Source of the DNA: Candidatus Poseidoniaceae archaeon
Lineage (GTDB): Archaea; Thermoplasmatota; Poseidoniia; Poseidoniales; Poseidoniaceae
Direction of reading: 5' to 3'
Assembly (NCBI GenBank): GCA_949372875.1
Contig: CASIAW010000001.1
Location: 554,869 to 618,868, forward strand
Length of the DNA: 64,000 nt
Of the stretch, positions 19,679-30,400 are shown piece by piece. Position 1 is the stretch's first letter. The number at the start of each line of letters is the position of its first letter. The notes under the pieces are model-generated. The model did no database searches. It saw nothing but the letters and a program-made list of their open reading frames with translations, and was not told the origin of the DNA. Made by a program: the position numbers and the translations under genes.

Positions 19679-21724
19679 TCAGGCTTCCACTGTTTCAACT
19701 TCAGCCTTTTTCGCTTCAATTGCCGCATCGTTGGCTTTGATTTGTTCCCAAACGATTTCAGCAATGTCTTTGACTTCCATGTCCGAGCCAATCGCAGACA
19801 AACCATCGGTGACCATTGTTGAACAGAAGGGGCAGCCAACTGCAACTGTATCTGCACCTGTTTGAGCGAGTTCTTTTGAACGAATGATGTTCACTCGGTC
19901 ATGGTCGTCATCAACATGCTCTTCCATCCACATTTGAGCACCACCAGCACCACAACAAAATGATTCGTTTCCATGACGTTCAGTTTCAATATCTACGCCA
20001 CCAATTGCATTTCGAGGTGCTTCAAGTTCGCCACCAATACGACCAAGATAACACGGATCGTGATAGGTAACTGAGCCATCGTGTTTTGGTTCAGGCAACA
20101 TGCCCTCAACCTGTAAGTGATTGATGAGTTGTGAATGGTGCATTACCTCAATGTCAGCCCCACCGTAATCTTTGTACTCTTTTCCGAGGGTATGGAAACA
20201 GTGAGGGCACGATGCAACAATCTTTTTGACACCGATTTCTTCAAATGTTGCCAGATTGGTTTCGGCGAGCATTTGGAAGAGATATTCGTTTCCAGCCCTT
20301 CGAGCAGCATCGCCGCTACAGCCTTCTTGCATACCGAGGATTCCGACGTCCAACCCAGCCTCTTTCATGATGCTGATGGTATCGCGAGCCACTTTCTTGT
20401 TGCGCTCATCGAATGAAGCTGCACAACCAGCGAAGTAAATGTATTCAGCAGGTTCTGCAACTTTGACATCCAAGTCAGCAGCCCAATCTCCGCGTTCATG
20501 AGAAGGTAAGCCATAGGGGTTTGAGTCGGATTCAAGGTTTTCAATAGTTGCCATAAGAGGCAAAACTGTATCTTCTACAGACTCATCAAACTCCATTCGT
20601 TCCATCATCAAGTGACGACGTGCATCCGTTAACTTTGGAACATGGTCAATGTAAATTGGACAGGCTTCAACACAAGCGTGGCATGTTGTGCATGCCCAAA
20701 TTGCCTCTTCACCAAAACGAGCAATGATGTCTTGCTCTGGAGTTTCTCCAGCGAGAAGAGTCGTTGCATTATCGTTCGCATAATGGCGAACATCGTGAAT
20801 AATTTGCATCGGGTTCAGTGATTTACCTGATGCATAAGCAGGACATACATCTTGACAGCGAGCACATGAGGTACAGGCCCATCCATCAATCAGGTTTCGC
20901 CAAGTCAAATCGGTGTAGTTAACGGTTCCAAAAGATTCGATATCAAGGTCGTCAAGAGGAACGGCCATTCCATCTTCGCCACGCGCAAGTGGCTCCATAG
21001 CCCCCATAGGGCGCATGTCATGGAAGAAGACATTCGGGAAAGCCATTACCAAGTGCATGTGTTTCGAGAGAGGTATAAGGAATAAAAATGTGGAAATTGC
21101 AAGCATGTGCATCCAGTAAGCCCCTACTACCAAGGTCGTACTCGGGACGATCGTGGATGCAACCCAAGCACCTATTGGCTCCCAGGTTGGAGAAACTGAA
21201 GACTCTCCAGCTTCAACAAAGAAAGATGTTACTGTGATGGTCATAATAAGAAGAAGAATGAAATTGCCTTCAAGTTGCGACTTTCCTTTTAATTTGTCAG
21301 GTGTGAAAATGACTCTACGAATCAATGCCGCCATACAACCAACAAGCGCAAGAGTGTATCCTGTTTCCACCATAAGGTTCCAAGGGCCTTTGACAATAGC
21401 AGGCAGAAGGTTGTGCGAGAACCAGTTTGCAGTGGCGAGATCAAACATATCTGTTGAGAGCATCAGGAAGCCCCAGAACATGAGGACGTGAATACCTCCA
21501 GCGACTCGGTCTTTCAAGACTTTTTTCTGCCCAAGCCAGCCGGTAATCACTTCTTTGATTCGGGCGCCCCAATTATCGAAACGATTGTCGGAAGATCCCT
21601 TGAGGACAAGGCGAGAGGCTTTGACAACCTGATACATGAAAAACGAACCAGAAATTCCTCCTAGAAGGATTAAAAGTAACCATCCAGAAAAAGGGCCATA
21701 TGTCATTGTCAATGGATGTTCCAT
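19679..21724 (-). CDS. Membrane Fe-S oxidoreductase (HdrD/GlpC-like, CCG domains, NarI-like N-terminus); candidate ETF:quinone oxidoreductase (EMO-like)
   Basis: 681 aa; N-terminal TM helices with GQKKVLKDRVAGGIHVLMFWGF; CTSCARCQDVCP and CTTCHACVEACP ferredoxin motifs; two cysteine-rich domains (SCPHCFH; CCGAGGAQMWMEE). Confidence 0.8.
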   Translation of the reverse strand: MEHPLTMTYGPFSGWLLLILLGGISGSFFMYQVVKASRLVLKGSSDNRFDNWGARIKEVITGWLGQKKVLKDRVAGGIHVLMFWGFLMLSTDMFDLATANWFSHNLLPAIVKGPWNLMVETGYTLALVGCMAALIRRVIFTPDKLKGKSQLEGNFILLLIMTITVTSFFVEAGESSVSPTWEPIGAWVASTIVPSTTLVVGAYWMHMLAISTFLFLIPLSKHMHLVMAFPNVFFHDMRPMGAMEPLARGEDGMAVPLDDLDIESFGTVNYTDLTWRNLIDGWACTSCARCQDVCPAYASGKSLNPMQIIHDVRHYANDNATTLLAGETPEQDIIARFGEEAIWACTTCHACVEACPIYIDHVPKLTDARRHLMMERMEFDESVEDTVLPLMATIENLESDSNPYGLPSHERGDWAADLDVKVAEPAEYIYFAGCAASFDERNKKVARDTISIMKEAGLDVGILGMQEGCSGDAARRAGNEYLFQMLAETNLATFEEIGVKKIVASCPHCFHTLGKEYKDYGGADIEVMHHSQLINHLQVEGMLPEPKHDGSVTYHDPCYLGRIGGELEAPRNAIGGVDIETERHGNESFCCGAGGAQMWMEEHVDDDHDRVNIIRSKELAQTGADTVAVGCPFCSTMVTDGLSAIGSDMEVKDIAEIVWEQIKANDAAIEAKKAEVETVEA

Positions 21725-21868
21725 AACTCATGAGCCCCTCGGAAAGATTCCCGTATTTCATTGCAGTCGAGTTCAAACCTTCAATGCACCGACAATTCTC
21801 ACTCGTTGACAGTGACTAGGAACAAGGGATATGAAGCGCGGGGTTCTCGTTAAGTCGAGGGGGATAGA

Positions 21869-23068
21869 ATGGAGGGAGTCACAGCCAGCGCCCCCGGGAA
21901 GTGTATTCTCTTTGGCGAACACGCTGTAGTCTACGGGCAACCTGCAGTTGCTGTTGCCATTGAACAGCGTATCTCCGTGCGTATTGAAGTCTTAGGTTCA
22001 GACAGCGAATCTTGGAGGATAGATGGAATGCAGTTTAACTCAAACCGCCACCCACACGTTCAAGCCCTGCGAAATCGCATGTGGCAGCCGAAGCAAGGTG
22101 CTCCGAACCTTTCCATTCAAATCACGGGCGATATTCCTCCGGCTTCTGGCCTTGGCTCTTCAGCAGCGCTTTCGGTTGCTGCAAGTGCAGCATTACGAAC
22201 TGCCCGAGGACGATGGTTCAACACCCAAGAAGGTCAACAACCAACCGATTGGGCGGAGGGATATTCAAGCCAACTTGAACCGAATGGCATCTACTCCTTA
22301 GAAGACAAAGAATTCGATTTGTTTCGAAAGGGGCCATCTGGGAAAGCAGTTCGATATGTGAACGGCAAAGAAGTATTGGATTTGGATGAAAGCGCTCTAC
22401 TCGGTCATGCTGTTGAGGCAGCTGCGCAAGGTGGAAGAGCATCACCGATGGATGCGTCAACATGCGCACATGGAGGAATTGTCTTACTTTCAGATAAGGT
22501 AGAACCTGATGAAGAGTACCTCTATTCCCGCCATCTCAAAATGCCTGATGGGGATCGTGTTTGGCATTTACATTGTATTGAGTTACCTCCTGCGCATCAA
22601 GAAGTCTTCTTGGTAATTGGAAACACAGGGATTCATGCACCAACCGCTCACCAAGTCGCAAAAGTGGCCTTGGCTCTCGAAGAAAACCCTGAAAGGAAAA
22701 AGGAAATTGAAACAATTGGACTCATTGCTCGAAGAGGTATTCAATCTCTGAAAAAAGGTGATTACGAGGCGGTTGGGAGAGCGATGTCTGAAAACCAAAT
22801 TATGCTTCAAGGTCTTGGAGTTTCGTGCCCGGAATTAGAGACACTTATCCGTGCTGCAGCACCCACATCATACGGAGCGAAACTTACAGGTGCAGGTGGA
22901 GGAGGGTGCATGGTGGCCTTAACGAGCAATCCCAAACAAACCAGCGAAGCCATTGAATTGGCGGGTGGAAGAACGCTCATTTCCAGATTTGGTAATGTCG
23001 GCTTGACCGTCGATGATGCGGGAAATTTGCCATTATGGGCTACAGAACAGAATACTGCCTCGCAGTAG
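21869..23068 (+). CDS. mvk: Mevalonate kinase (GHMP family)
   Basis: APGKCILFGEHAVVYGQPAVAVAIEQR; PPASGLGSSAALSVA; LTGAGGGGCMVALT. Confidence 0.9.
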   Translation: MEGVTASAPGKCILFGEHAVVYGQPAVAVAIEQRISVRIEVLGSDSESWRIDGMQFNSNRHPHVQALRNRMWQPKQGAPNLSIQITGDIPPASGLGSSAALSVAASAALRTARGRWFNTQEGQQPTDWAEGYSSQLEPNGIYSLEDKEFDLFRKGPSGKAVRYVNGKEVLDLDESALLGHAVEAAAQGGRASPMDASTCAHGGIVLLSDKVEPDEEYLYSRHLKMPDGDRVWHLHCIELPPAHQEVFLVIGNTGIHAPTAHQVAKVALALEENPERKKEIETIGLIARRGIQSLKKGDYEAVGRAMSENQIMLQGLGVSCPELETLIRAAAPTSYGAKLTGAGGGGCMVALTSNPKQTSEAIELAGGRTLISRFGNVGLTVDDAGNLPLWATEQNTASQ

Positions 23069-23109
23069 TCCTTTTTTAGAGGAGGGAGGTGCTGTGGGGC
23101 CTGCCTTCT

Positions 23110-23131
23110 TTTTATATAGTCGTTATATATG
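23110..23131 (+). promoter_or_regulatory. AT-rich TATA-box-like promoter region upstream of tbp
   Basis: tttttatatagtcgttatatatgg lies about 10-30 nt 5' of the tbp ATG at 23140, placed for a leaderless or near-leaderless transcript. Confidence 0.5.
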
Positions 23132-23139
23132 GCCCCACT

Positions 23140-23754
23140 ATGACAACTGATGAAGAACGCCTAACTGTAGTAAACGTCGTTGCGAGCACCCGAGTCGCAG
23201 AAGAACTAGATTTGCCGGATATCGCAATCCAGCTTAACTGTGAATACGAACCAGAACAATTCCCTGGAGTTGTATACCGAGTCACAGACCCTAAACTTGC
23301 AATTCTTATGTTCCGTTCCGGCCGTGCAGTATGCACAGGTGGCAAAGACGAAGCAAATATTGAGACTGGAATCGAGCGCATGATCGCTGACCTACGGGCT
23401 GCTGGAATCGAAACCTGGGACCTCGACCAAGTCGAAATCGAAGTTCAAAACATGGTCGCAACTTACGCACTCCACTATCCTGAGGACTATGACGGAAATG
23501 ATAAGTTTACAAACGAGCCACTTGCTGGAGTCCCTCGTAAACTCAACTTGAATAACCTCACCTTCCACCTACCTTTTGACAAAGTCGAATACGAACCAGA
23601 GCAATTCCCTGGATTGATTTACCGACTTGACTATCCAAAGGTTGTTTGCCTTATTTTCGGTAGCGGAAAGATGGTAATCACCGGTGCACGACACAAGGAT
23701 GAGATTCTAGAAGCCGTTGAAATCATCAAAGATGAACTGGCTGACCTTCTCTGA
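23140..23754 (+). CDS. tbp: TATA-box-binding protein
   Basis: Two TBP repeats with EYEPEQFPGVVYR and EYEPEQFPGLIYR; ORF track starts at 23089 but ATG 23140 (MTTDEERLTVVNVVAST) fits best. Confidence 0.96.
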   Translation: MTTDEERLTVVNVVASTRVAEELDLPDIAIQLNCEYEPEQFPGVVYRVTDPKLAILMFRSGRAVCTGGKDEANIETGIERMIADLRAAGIETWDLDQVEIEVQNMVATYALHYPEDYDGNDKFTNEPLAGVPRKLNLNNLTFHLPFDKVEYEPEQFPGLIYRLDYPKVVCLIFGSGKMVITGARHKDEILEAVEIIKDELADLL

Positions 23755-23789
23755 TTTTACCTCGAAAGCAAGAGAACGTTGATGTTCTA

Positions 23790-26700
23790 TTGCGAATGTG
23801 GCTGACCATGGGCAAAGGACCGGGGCGGCTTGCATCTCCTTTGGTGCTGGTATTTCTGCTATTTGTTGCTTCAATGCATCCGATGCTCTCGACATCAGAA
23901 CTTGAAGAAGAGTTCGAGGTTCAATTCACATCATACAACCCAGGTGTTCAAGACGTCCCTACATGGAAAGTCGGTGACAAGTGGATTTATTCAGGCACAT
24001 TTGACCCGACAAAACTCGTTACTGATTCTGGAGTGCAGGCTACGGTTGGCGAAATCTATGGAGATACAACTGCAGAAGTTACTGCCATCACAGAGAGAAC
24101 TGTTGACAACATGACGGTACTTGCCTACACGCTTCGCACCTCTGCTAATTTTGACAAATCTGGTGTGGCCCTTGATGGCTACAGTGGGAATGTGTACATC
24201 ACTTTTGAACAAACCGAATACCTACGTGTTAGCGATTTATCATCAATGAGAAGTGATTTGGAATTGTATATTCGTTTCGTACCTTACGGCTTGTCAAGTT
24301 TGGCACAAGTGCTGGGCGATATCACAATCACCAATACCTACAGCCCCGTAAACGAGGTTTATGATTTCCCATTGCGAGTGGATGAACAGTGGACGACAAC
24401 GACGACTGCATCCTCCGCCTGGTCTGGATCAAGTGACTACATCACTCCATTCCCAGTTCCGTCTTCGGATACAAACAGTACAACTTGGGAGGTGACTGAT
24501 ATTGGAAAGCCTAGAAATTCATACGGTGAAACAATCGGTTATGGCGGTTGTAATGCATCATATGAACTGACTTCGATTAACAGCGATGGTGACCAAAGTG
24601 GCTATCGCTGGTATTGTCCCGAGGCGCGGAATTATGCTTGGCTTCACACTGAAGACGATATTGGACTGGTAATTGACTTCAGACTGAAAAGATACATGCC
24701 ATTGGACTCGACAGGTGTCGAACAATACAGTAATCCAGGAACCCGAGACGAATGCATTACCGTTGATTTGGAGTATGAGATTACTGCCCTCAACACTCCG
24801 ATGGGTGTTTGGGCAAATGCATCTTCAAGCTGTTTCACAAATATCGATGGAATACCCTTAGAGATTCATAATGAAGCGATGAACAGTATTGTTTCGGTGA
24901 ATACAGCCAGTAACGGAAGTGCCTATGCTGTTATGAATATGGGTGATGCAAAAGATTCCTCAGCATCTGCTCTTGACTGGGCGAGTCATGGAATTGTTGC
25001 TCGTGTACAACCCACTGCAATTGCTTCATATGGGAATGCAGTTGGTTCCTCGACGCTAACATTGGATGAATTTTTAGTTGGGCTGGATTTGATTTCCAGT
25101 GAAAACTTTGCTAAAGTTCTGAGAAACAGAAGTGGCGTGGTTACCGAGCTCAATTCGTTATCCGGATGGAATATACTCCCCGGTGATGGATTATTGGTTG
25201 AAGTAGCAGTTCAAAACAGAGGCATTACTGCAAGTACGCCAACGACAATGACCATTACACACCCGGATGGTCAGACATCGAGTCATCCACTCCCATCCCT
25301 TGCCACATATGAAGCGCACAAAGTGAATTTCACTTGGACAGTTCCAAGTGACCAAGCCATTGGCATGGTTCCTGTCTCGTGGCAAGCAGACCCAGATGGA
25401 ATAAATTCCGCTGATTCTGATTCAAGCAACAACTACGCTGAACTCTCGATGTTTGTTGGAAGACTTCCAACTCCTCTCTTGACTGACACATCGGCTCTTA
25501 CTCTTGAAAGAATACAACTTGAAGCGAACCAAAGTTTTGATGAAGACGGAGGAGAGGTATCCTGCGTGTTCAAAATACCTTATGATGACGGTTCACGAAC
25601 GTGGGCTTGGGAAACAATTCCTTCGGCTTCATGTTTCGTAAATTGGACGTGGACTGACGATGGAGATTATCCCGTTGAAGTCACCGTTATCGATGAAGAG
25701 CGTGATGAGCAAACAGCCATTATGATGGCAAATATAGGAAATCGAAAGCCGAAAATTGAGATCATGAGCGCTCGAAGTGAAGCAAAAGTAGAACATCCAA
25801 TCACGCTCTATGCCTTTGCGAACGATTCGGATTCTGAAGATGTATGGCCGGGAGTGGTTGACGTTCACTGGCCAAATGCACTGTGCAAAGAAGGCTACTA
25901 CACTCGTGTGTGCACGACAACTGCACCGACCGAAGGCTGGCACACATTTACCGCTGTTGCAACGGATGATGATTTTGAGACAACTGCCGCTTCATATGAC
26001 ATCCGCTTCACCAATATTGCACCATACAGCACCTCGATTACTCTCCAGAAAAACGGCCAATTGCTTGAGAGTGATGAACAGCAAATCTGGCATTTAGATG
26101 AAGATGAACAAATCATTGTCAAAGGACAAGCACTGGACTCTATCGATGACTTAGAAAGCCTAACTCACACGTGGTGGCCCGACGGCCAACAACCTTCACT
26201 CATGTATTCCTTTACTGGACGAACCTCCACCTTCCCAATGCAATGGGATACTTCTGGACTTCACACAATTCGTTTAGAGGTCAGTGACACCGATGGTGAA
26301 TCAAGCCACATTGAAGAGCGCTGGATTAACATCCGCAATGTCCCTCCTGTCATTGAACCATTGGTCTCTCTTCTGCCGATTGCTGAAGGTCAAAGCATCA
26401 CGATTGAGGGGAATTCAACAGATACCGCAAGTGATATCGAATCTTTGGTCAAATGTTGGGACATCGACCCAGGAATAGACAGTGATGATATCGGAGGTGC
26501 TGATGATGATTGTGATGTACGCGGCGATATTCTTGAGTACGCTTGGAATCGCAGTGGTTCGCATACAATCATCTATCACGTCACCGATGATGACGGAGCT
26601 CAAACGAGCGAAGTCTTGATTGTAGAAGTACTCAATATGCCTCCAATTGTCCGATTGAAACAAGTCAATTGTGTCGCTTATCGCGACTGTTTCCTCAATG

Positions 26701-27407
26701 CAGAACAAACCATTGATTCACTCAATGACTTAGAAGGTTTGACAATTGTTTGGGACCTAGATGTAACCGTGGATAGTAACGGTGACGGAATAAAGGACAA
26801 CGACGCGGATTTAGTTGGCTCAACGGTCACGCACATGTTCCGAAGTTCAGGAACTGTGCGTGTTAAAGCAATGGCATGGGATGAAAATCCAGAGCGACCT
26901 GGTCAATCGACAATGAGCATTGATGTTGCCCCGCCTGAACGAACCTCGATCGAACAGGTTGGTGCTGCATTGATTGGTGATGAAGCAAATCCATTTGCAC
27001 AAATGGGACTTCTTGTAGGGACCTTGGCCATCTTAGCAATGTTGACTCGTCGAAAGAAAACGAATACTGAAACTGATCCATGGCAGCAGACTGGGCTCGA
27101 AGGTGAAGACTTGCCAGGCCATGAATTGGAATCGCAATCATTGGTTGATGGGGCTCAATCGAGACGCCCAAAATCTCCACCTGCAGACCTGATGTTTGTT
27201 ACTTCTTTTGAGACTGAAAATTCAATAACAGAATCTCCTGATACGGACAATGAAGCCATTACTGAACCAGTTTCAACAGCCCCTGAGCCCGTTGCAGAAT
27301 CTCAAGGACCACCAATTCCAGCGGATGGCTTACCTCAAGGGTGGACAGAAGAACAATGGTCACACTATGGCCACCAATATCTCGAAGCCCAGTCATCCCA
27401 TCCTTAA
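23790..27407 (+). CDS. Large secreted, membrane-anchored surface protein (CARDB/PKD-like domains)
   Basis: 1205 aa; signal peptide; Ig/PKD-like repeats; TM MGLLVGTLAILAMLT followed by a cytoplasmic tail ending GLPQGWTEEQWSHYGHQYLEAQ. Confidence 0.8.
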   Translation: MRMWLTMGKGPGRLASPLVLVFLLFVASMHPMLSTSELEEEFEVQFTSYNPGVQDVPTWKVGDKWIYSGTFDPTKLVTDSGVQATVGEIYGDTTAEVTAITERTVDNMTVLAYTLRTSANFDKSGVALDGYSGNVYITFEQTEYLRVSDLSSMRSDLELYIRFVPYGLSSLAQVLGDITITNTYSPVNEVYDFPLRVDEQWTTTTTASSAWSGSSDYITPFPVPSSDTNSTTWEVTDIGKPRNSYGETIGYGGCNASYELTSINSDGDQSGYRWYCPEARNYAWLHTEDDIGLVIDFRLKRYMPLDSTGVEQYSNPGTRDECITVDLEYEITALNTPMGVWANASSSCFTNIDGIPLEIHNEAMNSIVSVNTASNGSAYAVMNMGDAKDSSASALDWASHGIVARVQPTAIASYGNAVGSSTLTLDEFLVGLDLISSENFAKVLRNRSGVVTELNSLSGWNILPGDGLLVEVAVQNRGITASTPTTMTITHPDGQTSSHPLPSLATYEAHKVNFTWTVPSDQAIGMVPVSWQADPDGINSADSDSSNNYAELSMFVGRLPTPLLTDTSALTLERIQLEANQSFDEDGGEVSCVFKIPYDDGSRTWAWETIPSASCFVNWTWTDDGDYPVEVTVIDEERDEQTAIMMANIGNRKPKIEIMSARSEAKVEHPITLYAFANDSDSEDVWPGVVDVHWPNALCKEGYYTRVCTTTAPTEGWHTFTAVATDDDFETTAASYDIRFTNIAPYSTSITLQKNGQLLESDEQQIWHLDEDEQIIVKGQALDSIDDLESLTHTWWPDGQQPSLMYSFTGRTSTFPMQWDTSGLHTIRLEVSDTDGESSHIEERWINIRNVPPVIEPLVSLLPIAEGQSITIEGNSTDTASDIESLVKCWDIDPGIDSDDIGGADDDCDVRGDILEYAWNRSGSHTIIYHVTDDDGAQTSEVLIVEVLNMPPIVRLKQVNCVAYRDCFLNAEQTIDSLNDLEGLTIVWDLDVTVDSNGDGIKDNDADLVGSTVTHMFRSSGTVRVKAMAWDENPERPGQSTMSIDVAPPERTSIEQVGAALIGDEANPFAQMGLLVGTLAILAMLTRRKKTNTETDPWQQTGLEGEDLPGHELESQSLVDGAQSRRPKSPPADLMFVTSFETENSITESPDTDNEAITEPVSTAPEPVAESQGPPIPADGLPQGWTEEQWSHYGHQYLEAQSSHP

Positions 27408-27465
27408 TCGTCCCTACGGGACGGAGAGTCAAGCCTCTCAAGTAGGAGAACGCTTTCGGAGTTGT

Positions 27466-30400
27466 ATGAATCGCTTTGGCCCTGTAGTCTTTGGATTGAT
27501 ATTTTTAATGCTAGCAGCTCCTTTGACGGGGATGGTTTCGCATCATGCAATCGCACTTTCAGAATATGAGATCAAGTCTGCGGAAGGCTGGAATAAAGAT
27601 ATTGATGTTCCAACTTGGAGAATCGGAGATGAATGGGTCTATGAAACCAAATTCGATGTAGCGCAACTGATTGCTCAAGCAAATGTATCAGCCACGCTGA
27701 ACACGCTCACAGGTGATACAACCTACACTGTAGAAGACATTCTCTTCATCGACATTGATGGAACGCAGACTCTTGCGTACGTGCTCAAACTCGATGGAGA
27801 TTTCACCTCGGGAAACAGTGGAGCGACATTAGAGGGCGTCTCTGGAAGACTTGACATTGGCTATCAAGGCGAAGACTTAGTTCGTGTTCGAGACCTTGCA
27901 GTTATGAATTCCGAATTTACCCTCGATGTTACCTTCCGACCTTTCAACATCGGCTTCCTCGAACAAGACATTGCCGAAATCACTTTTGACACAACGTATT
28001 CACCCCCGAAAGAAAAACTCGACTTCCCCCTACATACTGGCGATCAATGGTATATGCCGTTCTTTGCATCCACAGGAGTGAGTGGAAGTTCGGATTATTT
28101 CGACCCTTCAACATTCGACACCGCAGGGCCTGAGAACAGTAGTTGGCAGATTACAGCAGAAGGAATTCCTACCGATGGTACTGATTCAATTATCTACACT
28201 GGCTGTGATGACTCTTTCAAAGTAAACGAGTGGAACGAAACCGGAGTATCTGCAGGTTACAACTGGTATTGCCCTGCCGTCCGATATAATTCTTGGATGA
28301 GAATATCAAATGCTGCAGGCTTCACCATTGACTGGCTGCTGAAATCCTATTCACCTGCTGATTCATACGGTGTTCAATCTGATTCAACACCCGGAACTCG
28401 GAACATCGCGGTTGATGTTGATTTGCAATTTTTGGCGACGTTACCCAATTCCGAGCAAATTGTTACTGCGACCTATCAGACCTCACCGGGAGCTGTTCCT
28501 CAAGGCAATACGAATATGCAGGTTCGCTATGAATCGACCAACCTTTTGGCAAATCCAACTACCGATGGTTCAGGCATTGTCGATTACACACTGAATATTT
28601 CGACTGGAATGGATTCAACGCCATCAAGCGATGATTATTCGAGCAATGGAATCATTGTATGGGATCCTATCACCGAAATTATTGGGGCAGCAACCGTCGT
28701 GATTGATTTGAATGTCGTTGCTATTGATTTAATTGCACAATCCGATTCGATAATCGTGACCCGTACACGAGGAACAGATACCACTACGCTGAATCAAGCG
28801 ATTGGATATGGAGCACTCCCAGGAGACTTGTTGTCCTTCTCCATTCCTGCTCAGAACCGTGGTGTTCTCACATCACCGGCCACTGAAATTGAAGTTGTCA
28901 CACCGGACGGCACCAGTATCCGAGAATCAGTGCCGGCAATTCCCTCATACAGTGAACAACGTATCACTGTGAACTGGACCGTCTCCGCTGACGCTGCTAT
29001 CGGTAACCAAGCGCTTTCGTTTACCGTTGACCCGGATGAACTGGTGACTGAGGATGCAAACCGTTCGAATAATGATGCAAGTATCGACATTTTCATCGGT
29101 CGGGCACCGACTGGTTTCTTTACTTATGAAGAAGGAAAATACACCTATGAAAACATTATTCTCAATGCTTCAACGAGTTTTGATGAAGATGGTGGAGACG
29201 TCGATTGTCGATTCGAACTCGAATCAAAACCTGGACTTATTGAAGTCATTGAAGCCCCTGATTGTATCACACAATGGAATTGGAGTGATGATGGCGACTG
29301 GAATGTCAAAGTCATTGTCTTTGATGAAGAACTTGATGAAGACATTGTTGAACTCAATGTTACCGTACTCAACCGAGCACCTTACCTTAACCTGAGCATG
29401 GTTGAAAGTATTGATGTGGAATCAGAAATCACCATCGATGCAACAGATACTGGCGACATCGACAGTATCTCTCCACCAGGTCAACAAGTCAGCATCACAT
29501 GGCCAGGGTTGAATTGTCAAGAAGGATTGACACAACCAACATGCACCTTCATTCCAATGGGTGAAGGACCTGTTCAAATTACCGCAGTTGCTACCGATGA
29601 TGATGGTGATACAACAACGGTAACTTCAACACTTGATGTCCTCAATGTTGCACCGACTTTGCAGTATCCTGAACTTTGGTATGGTGGCACAAACTTGACT
29701 GCTGATACCATGGGCATGTGGACTTTAGATGAAGATCAAGTGGCCTTGTTACGAATTGTTGGCGACGATACACTGTCTGACCGAGATGACATCAACATCG
29801 AATGGGTGCCATCGGACCAAGATCCAAATTGGACGGAAACCACCAAAGGACCTTCATCCACTGCTACCGTTTCATGGCCGACTTCCGGATTGCACACGAT
29901 TCAGGTCTCTGCGTATGACGATGATGGGGCTCGTTCAGAAGTCCGGACTGCTCTCGTGAATATCGTCAATGTTGCCCCAAGCATCACAGGACTTGGTTCA
30001 ATCATTCCGATTTTTGAAGACGATAACCTCACACTCACCGTTGATGTGTCTGACACTGCCTCAGATATTGATTCGTTAGAAGTATGTTGGGACATGGATG
30101 CACTTATCGATACCGACAGTGACATGAATCCAACAAACGATTGCGAAATGCAGGGATTGGAAATGACGACACTCTGGTCGACTCGAGGAATTCGTCAAAT
30201 CACTGCAACTGTCACCGATGATGATGGTGCACAAGCCATGGCTTCGGTAAACATCAGTGTTCAAAACCTTGCTCCGTCCGCTTCAATCACGAACTCAAGT
30301 AACGTGTTTGAACTCATGGAAGGCGACAATATCACCCTTTCAGGATTGAACTCTCGAGAAACTGCTGGAGACAAACTCATCTTGCAGTATGATTGGGACA

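Noticed and set aside
21765-21800. tRNA T-loop-like gagttcaaacc
   Set aside because: No matching T-stem, acceptor stem or anticodon arm around it.
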